Notes under the pieces: model-generated | What the model was told of the DNA's origin: nothing | What the model saw: only the letters and a program-made list of their open reading frames with translations | The model's database searches: none | Program-made: the position numbers and the translations under genes | Part shown: positions 47,314 through 56,511 of the stretch, one piece after another | Layout of the letters: every line of letters begins with the position of its first letter | Numbering within the stretch: the first letter of the stretch is position 1 | DNA from: an uncultured Bryobacterales bacterium | GTDB taxonomy: Bacteria > Acidobacteriota > Terriglobia > Bryobacterales > UBA6623 | Length of the DNA: 64,000 nucleotides | Assembly (NCBI GenBank): GCA_951813605.1 | Contig: OX638379.1 | Span: forward strand, 1,498,471 to 1,562,470 | Reading direction: 5' to 3'

Positions 47314-48252
47314 GTGGTGCCAGACGACAACGGGAGTCGCCCGCGAATCACAGAATGGATTTTGGGCGGATACTTCGCCTATAGCCTGCTGCTAGCCGCG
47401 GTACTTCCGCTGTCGGCGGAGGCGCGGGTCCGATCGGCATTCGCTAGTTTGGTAGCCCTCGCCAGCCTTCATTATCTAGCTCGGTTTCCAGCGCGCTACG
47501 TGCCTGTCTCGTTGCGCAACTTGCTTCCCATTGCGGGCGTACTGCTCGCGTACAAGCAGATGGGATGGTTTGCAAGGCCCGGAGGGAACCATGAGCTCGA
47601 AGAATCATGGGTGCAATGGGACAGGATGCTTCTCGTTGATTGGGGCCTCAAGGACGCGATCGAAATGCTTGGCCCTGTCCTGCCGGGCCTGTTGGAATTG
47701 CTTTACCTACTGACCTACGTGGTCGGCCCTGCAGGGCTGCTGATCCTGCTCGCATGCGGTCGCATAGAGCGGGCGGACCGGTATTTGGCGTTCTTTGTCG
47801 CTTCGGCCGTTGCCTCGTATGCGTTCTACCCGTACTTTCCGTCCGAGCCTCCGCGGACCGTGTTCCCCGGTGAGCTGTTCGGAGAGCACGACACAGTCTT
47901 CCGCGAGCTCAACTGGTGGATTCTCGGGCGCGGAGGAATTCACACGAGCGTGTTCCCGAGCGGCCACGTTTCGTCGGCTTGCGGAGTCGGTTTCGGCCTC
48001 CTGTTCGCTTTGCCGGAACGAAAGCGCTACGGAATCGCTATGACTGCCTTGGCGTTTGGTATCGCGTTAGCGACTGTCTACGGGCGGTATCACTACGCTG
48101 TTGACGCGGGTGCCGGCTTGGTTGCGAGCTGCGCCGCGTCTCTGGCATGCATGTACGCTTTCCGCAGGCAGGACGCCTCGTCGGGCGTGCGAGAAGATGC
48201 TGCGCGCCACCGACAAGAGCGCAAGCCGCCCCCTAGGGATACGATTAGCTAG
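47314..48252 (+). CDS. PAP2-superfamily membrane phosphatase
   Basis: A 312-residue integral membrane protein. PAP2 motifs SVFPSGHVSSA and YGRYHYAVDAGAG supply the catalytic histidines. Six or so transmembrane helices. Could dephosphorylate lipid phosphates or transfer phospho-head groups like the inositolphosphoceramide-synthase-type PAP2_3 proteins; the usual first motif (KxxxxxxRP) is not evident. The amidase gene starts at the very next base after its stop. Confidence 0.83.
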   Translation: MVPDDNGSRPRITEWILGGYFAYSLLLAAVLPLSAEARVRSAFASLVALASLHYLARFPARYVPVSLRNLLPIAGVLLAYKQMGWFARPGGNHELEESWVQWDRMLLVDWGLKDAIEMLGPVLPGLLELLYLLTYVVGPAGLLILLACGRIERADRYLAFFVASAVASYAFYPYFPSEPPRTVFPGELFGEHDTVFRELNWWILGRGGIHTSVFPSGHVSSACGVGFGLLFALPERKRYGIAMTALAFGIALATVYGRYHYAVDAGAGLVASCAASLACMYAFRRQDASSGVREDAARHRQERKPPPRDTIS

Positions 48253-49692
48253 ATGCCCGTTCGGATCGCAGACATGGATGAGGACGCGCTCGGGCTCGCC
48301 GAGCTCGTGCGCAGCCGGCAGGTCCAGGCAGTGGAACTAGTAGATTCCGTGATCGATGCAATTGAACGGACTCATAGCGATATCAACGCAGTAAACACGA
48401 GAATGTTTGACGCAGCGCGCGTCGAAGCGAACAAGGTGCGTCCTGACGCTCCCTTCGCCGGGGTACCATTTCTTCTAAAGGACCTCCGTGCCTCCTACGC
48501 CGGTGTCCCGACCTCGGATGGCAGCGCGCTACTTCGCAATGCCACGGCTAGCTTCGACAGCGAAATCGTCAGGCGACACAAGCGTTCGGGATTGATTTGC
48601 GTTGGCAAGACCAACACCCCGGAGTTCGGTTTGACGGCCACGACCGAGCCGCACGCCTTTGGCGCAACCAAGAACCCGTGGGACACGGGCCGGACGCCGG
48701 GCGGGTCGAGCGGCGGGTCTGCGGCTGCCGTGGCGGCGCGGATCGTCCCCATGGCCCATGCCAGCGACGGGGGAGGCTCCATCCGAATTCCGGCGGCGTG
48801 CTGCGGGCTCGTCGGTCTGAAGCCCACCCGCGGTCGTAATCCGCTGGGTCCGGACCTCGGGGACGTGATGAACGGCTTGGTCGTCGAGCACGCAGTTACG
48901 CTATCCGTTCGGGACAGTGCCGCGTTGCTGGACGCGACGGCGGGCCCGGACATCGGCGACCCGTACTGGGCTCCTCCCCGCAATCGGCGATTCGTGGAGG
49001 AAGTGGGGGCAGACCCCGGCAGCCTGAGAATCGCAATCTCGACGGAATCACCCATGGGAACAGCCACCGCTCCGGATTGTGTCCAGGCCGTCGAAGCGTC
49101 GGCGATGCTGCTGGAAGACTTGGGCCATCGCGTGGAGTCCGCGGCACCGGACTACGACGACCGGGCATTCCGAATTGCTTTCACCACTGTGTGGTTTTCG
49201 AATCTCGCGGCCAACATCGACGCGCTCTCAAGAATGCTTGGACGCCAGTTGACAGAAGCCGATCTCGAGCCTGCGACTTTGGCTTTCGGGCGACGTGGCG
49301 CGGAGTACAGCGGGGCCGAATATGTCGGAGCGGTCGCGCAGATCCAATCAGCCAGCCGTCGAGTCGCTGGATTTTTCCAGAGTTACGACCTGTGGATCAC
49401 TCCCACATTGGCTACTCCGCCGCCCAAGCTCGGCTACCTGCATCCGGGCCCCGGAGAGATCGATGTGCGGCCGTACGGCAGACGGGTTCGCGAGTTTGTG
49501 CCGTTCACTCAGCTTGCGAATGCTACAGGCCAGCCTGCGGTTTCCCTGCCGCTGCACTGGAATGCGGACGGCCTGCCTGTCGGCGTTCAGCTCGTCGCGC
49601 GTTTCGGTGACGAGGCAACTCTCTTCCGGCTGGCTTCTCAACTGGAAGAGTGCAGGCCGTGGCGCAATCGAAGACCCGCAGTCTGCGGCTAG
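48253..49692 (+). CDS. Amidase signature family hydrolase
   Basis: A 479-residue amidase with the Ser-cisSer-Lys triad: K76 (PFLLKDLR), S152 ([12 protein letters not shown]) and S176 ([14 protein letters not shown]). No signal peptide, so probably cytosolic. Close in pattern to 6-aminohexanoate-cyclic-dimer hydrolase-like and fatty-acid amidases; it lacks gatB/gatC neighbours, so a glutamyl-tRNA amidotransferase subunit is unlikely. The ATG directly abuts the TAG of the PAP2 gene, so translation may be coupled. Confidence 0.9.
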   Translation: MPVRIADMDEDALGLAELVRSRQVQAVELVDSVIDAIERTHSDINAVNTRMFDAARVEANKVRPDAPFAGVPFLLKDLRASYAGVPTSDGSALLRNATASFDSEIVRRHKRSGLICVGKTNTPEFGLTATTEPHAFGATKNPWDTGRTPGGSSGGSAAAVAARIVPMAHASDGGGSIRIPAACCGLVGLKPTRGRNPLGPDLGDVMNGLVVEHAVTLSVRDSAALLDATAGPDIGDPYWAPPRNRRFVEEVGADPGSLRIAISTESPMGTATAPDCVQAVEASAMLLEDLGHRVESAAPDYDDRAFRIAFTTVWFSNLAANIDALSRMLGRQLTEADLEPATLAFGRRGAEYSGAEYVGAVAQIQSASRRVAGFFQSYDLWITPTLATPPPKLGYLHPGPGEIDVRPYGRRVREFVPFTQLANATGQPAVSLPLHWNADGLPVGVQLVARFGDEATLFRLASQLEECRPWRNRRPAVCG

Positions 49693-49888
49693 ATGCGGAT
49701 CAGCCCTTTCTTGGCGGGTTTGCACTCGTAGGCTGGTAGCGGGACGCGTGATAGCTGATGCGGAAATCGTTCCGCGCATCGCAGGCGAACAATTGCCTGA
49801 GATAGGTCTCTGGACTATTGCTTCAAATACTCTAGATCCAAGTACAATTAACGAGAATCAGGGACGTTCCCAGCTGACTGACATTAAA

Positions 49889-49896
49889 TACATTAT
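49889..49896. repeat. Target-site duplication of IS1595 element, left copy
   Basis: TACATTAT, identical to 50935-50942 at the other end. An 8-bp duplication fits the IS1595 family. Confidence 0.85.
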
Positions 49897-49918
49897 GGCT
49901 CAATTAGCGAAACGTATG
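49897..49918. repeat. Inverted repeat of IS1595 element, left
   Basis: Matches the reverse complement of 50913-50934 with one mismatch. The transposase stop codon (49900-49902) lies inside it. Confidence 0.85.
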
Positions 49919-50859
49919 CATTGGGGTGTCATTGAGGCCACCAAGCAGCTACGAGGGGACGCCTCTCGCACCAATCCGACCTGCTGAAACCAGCGCAGGT
50001 AGCTGTCCAAGTACTTCGTCGCTACCCCCCGAAACGGTTGCAGAAACGCTTTCAATTGTTGGTGCCGATTGTTCACCGTTTGGATGTGATAGCTCCCGCG
50101 CACCCGCATGCCCGCCGACACGTTCACCGCCTCGTGCTGGACCCCCAGCCGCCGGGCACAGCCCGGATACGCTCGACCGCCGTCGCTCAGCAGCACCGCG
50201 TCGCTGGCCAGCAGCGGCTCCAGCGCGGCCTGCAAACTCGCCTGGCTCACTCTCTTCAGCACTTGGCCCGCGGTCGCGCCCCCGCGCGCGGCGGCCAGCA
50301 GCACCGGCACCTGCTGCTTGGACAGGCCCCGCTGCCGGGCCCGCCCGCCCCGCCGCCGGGCCTTCCGCTCCAGCTTCCGCTCGCCCTTGCGGCTCTCCAG
50401 CACATACGTTTCGTCCGCTTCCACCAGCCCTTCCAGCCGCCCCGCCAACTGTCCCGCCTGCGCCATGAAGCGATGCCGCCAGCGAAACGCGGTCGTGACC
50501 GCCACCCCGCAGCGCTGCGCCGACTGCCGGACCGATTCCCGCTCCACCAATGAGCGCCCCAACGCCAGCCAGCGCTGCTTGTGATGCAATCCAGACAGCG
50601 CCGTGCCGCTCAAGGCATTGAACGTCTTGCCGCACTGCTTGCAACTGTAGCGGCGCAACCCGCGCGTCTTGCCGCGGCGCACTGCCCCGCCGGCCTGGCA
50701 GTGCCGACAGCGCCGCTGGGCGTCAATTTGCAGTTCAATCGCGGCCACCGCCGCAGCCCCTTCGCTGCGCTCTTGCACGGCCTGCTCGAGTTGCGACCAC
50801 TGCGCTTCCGTTAAGCGGTCCAACCCTGCTAGCCAACTCTGGAATCTCTCGTTCGTCAT
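49900..50859 (-). CDS. IS1595-family transposase
   Basis: A 319-residue DDE/DDN-type transposase. An N-terminal zinc ribbon (CRHCQAGGAVRRGKTRG, then YSCKQCGKTFNAL) precedes a helix-turn-helix-like part (SVRQSAQRCGVAVTTAFRW) and the ISXO2-like catalytic domain (LVEADETYV, LLSDGGRAYPG, HIQTVNNRHQQLKAFL). Start ATG 50859 has AGGAGG at 50870-50875 upstream. The frame ends within the left inverted repeat. No interruption. Confidence 0.92.
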   Translation of the reverse strand: MTNERFQSWLAGLDRLTEAQWSQLEQAVQERSEGAAAVAAIELQIDAQRRCRHCQAGGAVRRGKTRGLRRYSCKQCGKTFNALSGTALSGLHHKQRWLALGRSLVERESVRQSAQRCGVAVTTAFRWRHRFMAQAGQLAGRLEGLVEADETYVLESRKGERKLERKARRRGGRARQRGLSKQQVPVLLAAARGGATAGQVLKRVSQASLQAALEPLLASDAVLLSDGGRAYPGCARRLGVQHEAVNVSAGMRVRGSYHIQTVNNRHQQLKAFLQPFRGVATKYLDSYLRWFQQVGLVREASPRSCLVASMTPQCIRFAN

Positions 50860-50912
50860 GGGGCACGATCCTCCTGCACCTAAAGGAATTATACCAAATA
50901 TCGAACAAAATA

Positions 50913-50934
50913 CATACATTTCGCTAATTGAGCC
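50913..50934. repeat. Inverted repeat of IS1595 element, right
   Basis: Pairs with 49897-49918. Lies 38 bases upstream of the transposase ribosome binding site. Confidence 0.85.
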
Positions 50935-50942
50935 TACATTAT
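50935..50942. repeat. Target-site duplication of IS1595 element, right copy
   Basis: TACATTAT, identical to 49889-49896. Confidence 0.85.
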
Positions 50943-51040
50943 AGATGAGATAAAGGCGGGCAAGATTGTCATTTCCATGGTATTTGCCAACCCCTCTTGA
51001 ATGTCATTGCAAATAGCAAAGGCATGCACCGCAAGACCGG

Positions 51041-52468
51041 TTATGCTGGGCCGCCCCCTAGGGACACATCCTTGGCGGACGGGCGCGGCGCGTTCGAAGT
51101 CTCGTGGCATATGAAGCGCTCCAACTGCGCCGCCAAAGTCGCCGATACCTCGGCGGTCACATCCACTCCCATCTCGTGATCATGACGTTCCACGACATGC
51201 GCGCGATCGTATAACAGAGCTAGTGTGCTGCCATCTTCGTACGGCACACGGAATCTTCTACGCTGGATCGAATCCCGGGCGAGCAACTCATCGACCGTGT
51301 CGAGCAGACGGTCCAATCCCTGCCCGGTCTTGGCCGAAACCTCGACTACTCCCACTGCCGAGCCTTCGGATCTCAGGCGCTGCGCCTCGCGCGCGCTCTG
51401 GCCCGGACCGATCAAATCGATTTTGTTGAGCACGAGCAACTGCGGCTTGTCGCGCGCTCCCAGCTCCTCGAGCACATGGTCGACTTCCTCGCGATGGACG
51501 CTGCGGTGGTCAGCGGCGATGTCGATGACATGAAGGATTAGGCTCGCTTCTGTGACTTCTTCGAGCGTTGCCAGGAACGCTTGAATCAAGGCGGGAGGGA
51601 GTTTGCGTATGAAACCGACCGTGTCAGAAAGAATGGCGCCACGACGTGACGGGAGGCGAAGCTTGCGAAGCGTCGGGTCGAGGGTCGCGAACATTCGCCG
51701 GTCCGCAACCACGCTCGCGGTGGTGAGAGCATTGAAAAGAGTCGATTTGCCCGCGTTGGTGTAGCCGCAGAGCGCAATTGTGGGAATTGGAACAGATGTT
51801 CGCTTGGCGCGCTGCAAGCGCCTTGTGGAGCGCACCTTGTCGAGTTGCGCCCGTAGCTTGACGATGCGAGTTCGGATCTTTCGCCTGTCGTGCTCGAGCT
51901 GGGTTTCGCCGGGGCCGCGGGTCCCGATGCCGCCACCGAGACGCGACATTGCAGTACCCCTGCCTGCCAGCCTCGGCAACAGATAGTCGAGCTGGGCGAG
52001 CTCGACCTGCAACCGACCATCGCGAGAGCGCGCATGCTTGGCAAAGATGTCCAAGATCAACTGGGTGCGGTCGAGCACCGAGCACTCGAGCCCGCGCTCC
52101 AGGTTTCGATGCTGCGAAGGAGTCAGGTCGTGATCGAACAGTACGAAGTCGCACTGCTCTTCGGCGGCCCACGCATGGATTTCACGAATCTTGCCAATGC
52201 CTAGGAGCGTCGCCGGAACAGCGCGCTCCCGGGCTTGGATAGCGTGTCCCAGTACTTCCGCTCCGGCACTCTTGGCCAATTCGGAGAGTTCAGCGATCGA
52301 CTCTTCCACTGTTACGGCATCAAGTGGAACCCGAGCAGGATTGACACGCAGTCTGAGGTCGAGCGCGGCTAGAATGCAGCGTTCGGGCGCACCTGACTCC
52401 CGACCGCCCGCTAGACCCGATAGGCGACGGGGAATCACTTGTCTCGCCTTGGCTCTAAGTCTGCCCAT
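51041..52468 (-). CDS. hflX: GTPase HflX
   Basis: Ribosome-associated GTPase that rescues or splits stalled ribosomes. At 475 residues. The HflX-specific glycine-rich segment GGGIGTRGPGETQLE is at 178-192, the P-loop GYTNAGKST at 235-243, then DTVGFIRKLP (G3) and LNKIDLIG (G4). The N-terminal HflX domain has LLGIGKIREI and FDHDLTPSQHRNLE. Normal length; cytoplasmic. Divergent from the DUF697-like gene. Confidence 0.96.
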   Translation of the reverse strand: MGRLRAKARQVIPRRLSGLAGGRESGAPERCILAALDLRLRVNPARVPLDAVTVEESIAELSELAKSAGAEVLGHAIQARERAVPATLLGIGKIREIHAWAAEEQCDFVLFDHDLTPSQHRNLERGLECSVLDRTQLILDIFAKHARSRDGRLQVELAQLDYLLPRLAGRGTAMSRLGGGIGTRGPGETQLEHDRRKIRTRIVKLRAQLDKVRSTRRLQRAKRTSVPIPTIALCGYTNAGKSTLFNALTTASVVADRRMFATLDPTLRKLRLPSRRGAILSDTVGFIRKLPPALIQAFLATLEEVTEASLILHVIDIAADHRSVHREEVDHVLEELGARDKPQLLVLNKIDLIGPGQSAREAQRLRSEGSAVGVVEVSAKTGQGLDRLLDTVDELLARDSIQRRRFRVPYEDGSTLALLYDRAHVVERHDHEMGVDVTAEVSATLAAQLERFICHETSNAPRPSAKDVSLGGGPA

Positions 52469-52609
52469 GCTCTCCCTCGGATTGTCTGGTCTTGTGCACT
52501 AGACGACCCTTTCGTCAGATTCAGCCTAGCAGCGATCGGACCCTTCACGGCCAGTAACGAGCAGTCCCCCTGACTCGACGGCTCGCCGCGTGCCTATAAT
52601 AAATTCAAG

Positions 52610-53482
52610 GTGGCTGTTTCGCTCATTAGTCAAGTAGGATCTGCGCTTAGGGCGCTAAACCCAGGGAAGGTGCGGTCCATGGTTCAGCGGCCCGTCACTT
52701 TCGGAGTGCTCGCCGCCGATGAGGACTGTGTTGACGATATTCACGAGTTCCTTTTCCCGCAACTGAATCACTTCTCGAATCGGAACACTCTGCGAATTGC
52801 GACCGAAGACGACTTCCATGGAGCAACCCTGGGATTCTCCGAGCGCGGCGTGCCTCATCCTGCGCATTTCTACACGTTTGACCGCAGCGATGCTAAGGGA
52901 TCGGCCTTGACACTGCTGCGCGAGCACGAGGACGCCTGGCTGCCGCTCGCAAGTAGTTTTCCCGGTTTCCGACCTGCGGTGAGTGAACGGCTGACTTGGA
53001 AGGTTGCTAAAGAGAACACTTTGTTCACGGTTGCGACAGCAATTCCCAATGTCGTTCCATCGGTCCTGACCCTCCCTTGGGCAGTAGGCGAGTTCGCGTC
53101 GGATTCGGCATTCCTGACAATGAACCAAGTCCGGCTATCCTTCCTCCTCGCGGCCGCGCATGGCCAGGAGGTCGGCTACGACAGGCAGAGCCTGAAGATC
53201 GGATCGATCATCGGGGCGGCGTTCGGGTGGCGGGCGCTGGCACGGCAACTGGCCTCCAAGGTTCCCGCCGGAGGCGGACTGATTTCCAAGGGACTGATTT
53301 CCTTCGCGGGCACCTACGCGGTCGGGCGAGGGCTGGAACATTGGTTCCGGGAAGGGCGATTGCTGGGCCGTGCTGCTCAGCGGGAATACTATGTAAATGC
53401 CTACAGGCGCGGGCGGGGCACGGTCGAGGAAATTGTTAAGCACGCGATCCCGACTTTTCGCCCGACAGCAAGATCGGCTTGA
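52610..53482 (+). CDS. DUF697-like membrane-associated protein of unknown function
   Basis: A 290-residue protein. The second half (SFLLAAAHGQEVGYDRQSLK, then GSIIGAAFGWRALARQL and GLISFAGTYAVGRGLEHWF) has the hydrophobic, glycine-rich helices of DUF697/YcjF-like domains, usually fused to Era-like GTPases. Here the first half is not a GTPase and I cannot assign it. Start is GTG at 52610 with a TATAAT box at 52595-52600, so the mRNA may be nearly leaderless. It neighbours hflX and rsmD. Confidence 0.65.
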   Translation: MAVSLISQVGSALRALNPGKVRSMVQRPVTFGVLAADEDCVDDIHEFLFPQLNHFSNRNTLRIATEDDFHGATLGFSERGVPHPAHFYTFDRSDAKGSALTLLREHEDAWLPLASSFPGFRPAVSERLTWKVAKENTLFTVATAIPNVVPSVLTLPWAVGEFASDSAFLTMNQVRLSFLLAAAHGQEVGYDRQSLKIGSIIGAAFGWRALARQLASKVPAGGGLISKGLISFAGTYAVGRGLEHWFREGRLLGRAAQREYYVNAYRRGRGTVEEIVKHAIPTFRPTARSA

Positions 53483-53542
53483 AAACGGCGAACTGACCGC
53501 CGTGGGGCGTGGCAACCAATTCGTTCTTCGAACCTGCTGCCA

Positions 53543-54094
53543 ATGCGTGTGATCGCGGGTAAGTTCCGGCGCCGGGCGCTGCTCTCGCTACAGGGCACGT
53601 CGACGCGTCCGATGCTCGGAAGGATGCGTCAGCGGCTATTCGACATTCTCCAAGGATCTGTCGAGGGAAGCGTCTTCGCGGACCTCTACGCGGGTACCGG
53701 AGCCGTCGGAATCGAAGCTCTCAGCAGGGGAGCGGCTCAGGCTGTCTTCGTGGAATCGAATGCCCGCGCCGCAGCCGTAATCCGTCGGAACCTGTCAGCG
53801 CTGGGAGTGCAAGGCCAAGCCCGTGTCCGGGTCGCCCCAGTCCACGAGGTAATTCGAAGGATTTCAGCCGACATCTATTTCCTTGGACCGCCGTACGAGG
53901 TGACGAGGGAGTATTCCGCTACATTGGCGGCGCTCTCGAACCGGCCGGCGGACTGGGTGATAGCTCAGCACGGAAAGCGGCTGGAACTGCGCGAGAGATA
54001 TGGATCATTCGCGAAGGTTCGCGTGGTCAAGATTGGAGCAAACCGCCTCTCCATGTTCCGGCAATCTCCGCCGGAATCGGAGTCCGGCGCGTGA
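53543..54094 (+). CDS. rsmD: 16S rRNA (guanine-966-N2)-methyltransferase RsmD, altered DPPY motif
   Basis: SAM-dependent methyltransferase for G966 of 16S rRNA, 183 residues. Family features: MRVIAGKFRRRAL start, TRPMLGRMRQRLFDIL (RsmD normally has RPT...REALFNIL here), SAM-binding DLYAGTGAVGIEALSRGA and VFVESNARAAAVIRRNL. The catalytic motif IV, normally D/N-P-P-Y/F, reads FLGPPYE, so the acidic or amide residue is Gly. Activity is therefore doubtful or modified. No frameshift is visible around it. Confidence 0.85.
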   Translation: MRVIAGKFRRRALLSLQGTSTRPMLGRMRQRLFDILQGSVEGSVFADLYAGTGAVGIEALSRGAAQAVFVESNARAAAVIRRNLSALGVQGQARVRVAPVHEVIRRISADIYFLGPPYEVTREYSATLAALSNRPADWVIAQHGKRLELRERYGSFAKVRVVKIGANRLSMFRQSPPESESGA

Positions 54095-54383
54095 GTACGG
54101 CCTGTGGGCAGCAGACTTGCCGGACACCCGGTGCAAGGGTGGCGACAGACCCCGTGTTACCAACGGTTCCGGCGCTAGCGGAACGATTCGTTTCCAAGGG
54201 ATCGGGCCGTCAAAAGGCGTGGACCTGGAGTTGCCGCTACCAAGCCAGGACACGAACCGTCTTCCTTCAATTGAGGCGGGGCGATTACTCAGGCAGATCT
54301 GGGGAGAATTACTTCGGCATTGGCAGCCGTGTTAGTCCCGACGGACTAGCAGACGATCAGTTGCGGGATCGATCAATATCAGG

Positions 54384-55757
54384 TTAGCTGGCGAAATGCC
54401 TAGCCACGATCTCCTCGAAGAATTGCTTGGTGAAGTCCTCGATGGGCCTCATGCGGGGTCGGCCACCGCGCGGCCGCACCACAAAGCGTTCTTTCGACAT
54501 TTCGTAACCGATCTCGAAAAGGTCGGGCACGTTCGTGGACTGGAGGTTCTCAAGCTTCTCGTAGTTGTAGGAGTTTGGGGGCTCCTCACGGGCGACGTGG
54601 AGGGTGACGCTGCAACGAGCACGCATCGTATAGCTCGCGTGTGCGAAGAAAAAGAGGTAGCGCGCGGACGTCTCCGCAAGTCGAAAATCGACACGGAGAA
54701 ACCAAGTGCGCTTGGCGGATGCGCCCTGCCGAAGCGCGGAGTACTTCTCGAACTCGAGATTGCCAAAGTCCCGGGAGTAGACTTTGCCGATGGTTGCTGC
54801 TTGGTCGAAGACGCCGACAGTTTGCTGGATATAGCTCTTTAAGAGTTCCATCGCGTTTCTCCAAACCTCGTACTCGTTCTCCGCGCGCACTCTCTCGGGC
54901 TTCGTGAATTTTTCGGCCAGGGACTGGGCCCAATCCTTTTGGTCGCGCTGCTCTTTGGCGGCCGCTTCGTACTCTTCGAGGCTCTCCTCGATGCACTCGG
55001 CGAGCAGGCGGATGAAGGGTGTCAGGTCGGAAGCCTGGGACCACTCAAGGGCATCGTAGTACCGAAGGCGGTCTTCCTTGGAGATGATCGCGATGGGATA
55101 GCCGTGGCGCATGAGTAGGAGATTCATCAGGAGTCGGGCCACACGACCGTTGCCGTCGATGAAGGGATGTATGGTCACAAGCCAGGTGTGTGCCGCTGCG
55201 GCGGCGACGAGTCCGGAAACGCGAGCGAATGCGTCGTCACCCGGTGTGCTGACGCTCGACAGCCAGCGACCGAACTCTGCCATCTCGGCACGCACGGACT
55301 CCGGGCCTGGTGGCGAATACTCCGACCCGCTGATCGCGACTTGAACGGATCGATAGGAACCGGCTTCGTCACTCAATCCGCTCAGCACAAGGGTGTGCAA
55401 CTGGCGGATGTCGTTCTCGGTGATGGGGGTGGCGGCGTTCCCTGCGAGTTCCTCCAAGAAATTGATGGCCTCAGACAGGTTGCGGGCTTCGGCTTGATCC
55501 TTTAGCGGTTTGCCTGTGATCGTGAGGCCGAGTTCGACGACCTGACGCGTCTCGCCGACCGCGAGAAGGTTGCCTTCGATCGCGTTGGAATGGTAGATGC
55601 TCTTGATTCTAAAGTGTTTGCGGATACGGTAGAGAACCTCGGGCGAGAGATGCCCCTGCGCTCGCATTGCCTTCACGCGGTCGGCAAGCTTACAGAAATC
55701 CGGAGAGCTAGAGCCATCATAAACATACGCGGTACCTTCAATTTCGACGTCGACCAT
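54384..55757 (-). CDS. Fic-family AMP-transferase-like protein
   Basis: A 457-residue Fic-domain protein, expected to AMPylate a target protein. The complete active-site motif HPFIDGNGR is at 197-205. An N-terminal autoinhibitory helix motif SNAIEG (S57-G62, the S/TxxxE(G/N) form) precedes the Fic core, making this class II. A C-terminal region of about 180 residues includes a winged-helix-like tail (GGRPRMRPIEDF). The ATG at 55757 is chosen. It borders the mobile-element graveyard, which suggests it may be accessory DNA. The 289 bases before it (54095-54383) hold nothing recognisable. Confidence 0.9.
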   Translation of the reverse strand: MVDVEIEGTAYVYDGSSSPDFCKLADRVKAMRAQGHLSPEVLYRIRKHFRIKSIYHSNAIEGNLLAVGETRQVVELGLTITGKPLKDQAEARNLSEAINFLEELAGNAATPITENDIRQLHTLVLSGLSDEAGSYRSVQVAISGSEYSPPGPESVRAEMAEFGRWLSSVSTPGDDAFARVSGLVAAAAAHTWLVTIHPFIDGNGRVARLLMNLLLMRHGYPIAIISKEDRLRYYDALEWSQASDLTPFIRLLAECIEESLEEYEAAAKEQRDQKDWAQSLAEKFTKPERVRAENEYEVWRNAMELLKSYIQQTVGVFDQAATIGKVYSRDFGNLEFEKYSALRQGASAKRTWFLRVDFRLAETSARYLFFFAHASYTMRARCSVTLHVAREEPPNSYNYEKLENLQSTNVPDLFEIGYEMSKERFVVRPRGGRPRMRPIEDFTKQFFEEIVARHFAS

Positions 55758-55992
55758 GGCGATGAGAACGCTACTCGTGGTCAACATTGTATTCTATGCT
55801 GCCGGTCTTTTCTTGGGGCATCAACGGGTGGTGGCTTGTCAATGGCGGAGGTTGCTGAGAAACCCATGGTGGACTGAGGGGCAGGGTGAGGTGGTCGCGG
55901 ATCGATTCGAACGGACGACAGGGTTTGGGCACCGGAGTCAGGCGGGTGGGAGTCGTCCCGGGGCAGCCCCGGATTGTGGCCTTGGGCCCGAC

Positions 55993-56373
55993 CTAGAGTG
56001 CCGGCGGGCCACTGGTTCGGGCGGCGCTGGCGCGCAGTGCGAGCACCTCGTTGAGGAGGCCATGCTTGTCGAGCATGTGCAGCCGGCGTGAGGCGTTGCG
56101 CTCCACGAGGAGGCGTTCGTAGTTGACCTTGGGGTCTCGTTAGGGATGATCATCGCGCAGGATGGCGTCGATCGTGCGGAGCAGCTTGTGGGCGAGGGCC
56201 AAGATGGCGCGGTGGAAGCCATGAAACTGCGAGTCGTTAGTGCGGGCGGCCCCGTAGGCGCGCTGGGTCAGCGTAGCGCGCGGGGTGGAATTGCCGTGGC
56301 GGACCCGTCCGGAGCGGTGCTTGCCGACGCTCTCGTTGCACCGAAGCGGTGACCTCCTATTATCGGACATCAA
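55993..56373 (-). pseudogene. IS110-family transposase C-terminal relic
   Basis: Reads CNESVGKHRSGRVRHGN, TLTQRAYGAARTNDSQFHGF and ILALAHKLLRTIDAILRDDHP, then TAA, then in the same frame RDPKVNYERLLVERNASRR to a TAG at 55993. This is the C-terminal (transposase_20) region of IS110-type enzymes. There is a nonsense codon (TAC to TAA likely), an internal loss of about 10 residues after FHGF, and the N-terminal half is missing. Dead. Confidence 0.7.
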
Positions 56374-56511
56374 GTGGGGCCCGCGGTGGCCGTCGAACCA
56401 TCGGGTCTAGCAGAGGCCGCGGGCTGGTGTTGTTCGTGCGACCTCTCGCCGGAGCGGGATGGACCGCCTGGACACGGCGCTGGCACGCGGGCGCGTTCCT
56501 TGGACCGCACC

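Larger units (their letters stand above)
49897..50934 (-). mobile_element. Complete IS1595-family insertion sequence
   Basis: A 1038-bp element bounded by 22-bp inverted repeats (49897-49918 and 50913-50934, one mismatch; outer sequence GGCTCAATTAGCGAAA) and a perfect 8-bp target duplication TACATTAT. It carries one intact transposase gene on the - strand. Intact ends, duplication and reading frame suggest a young, potentially active insertion. It has landed in an AT-rich stretch between the amidase and hflX genes. Confidence 0.9.
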
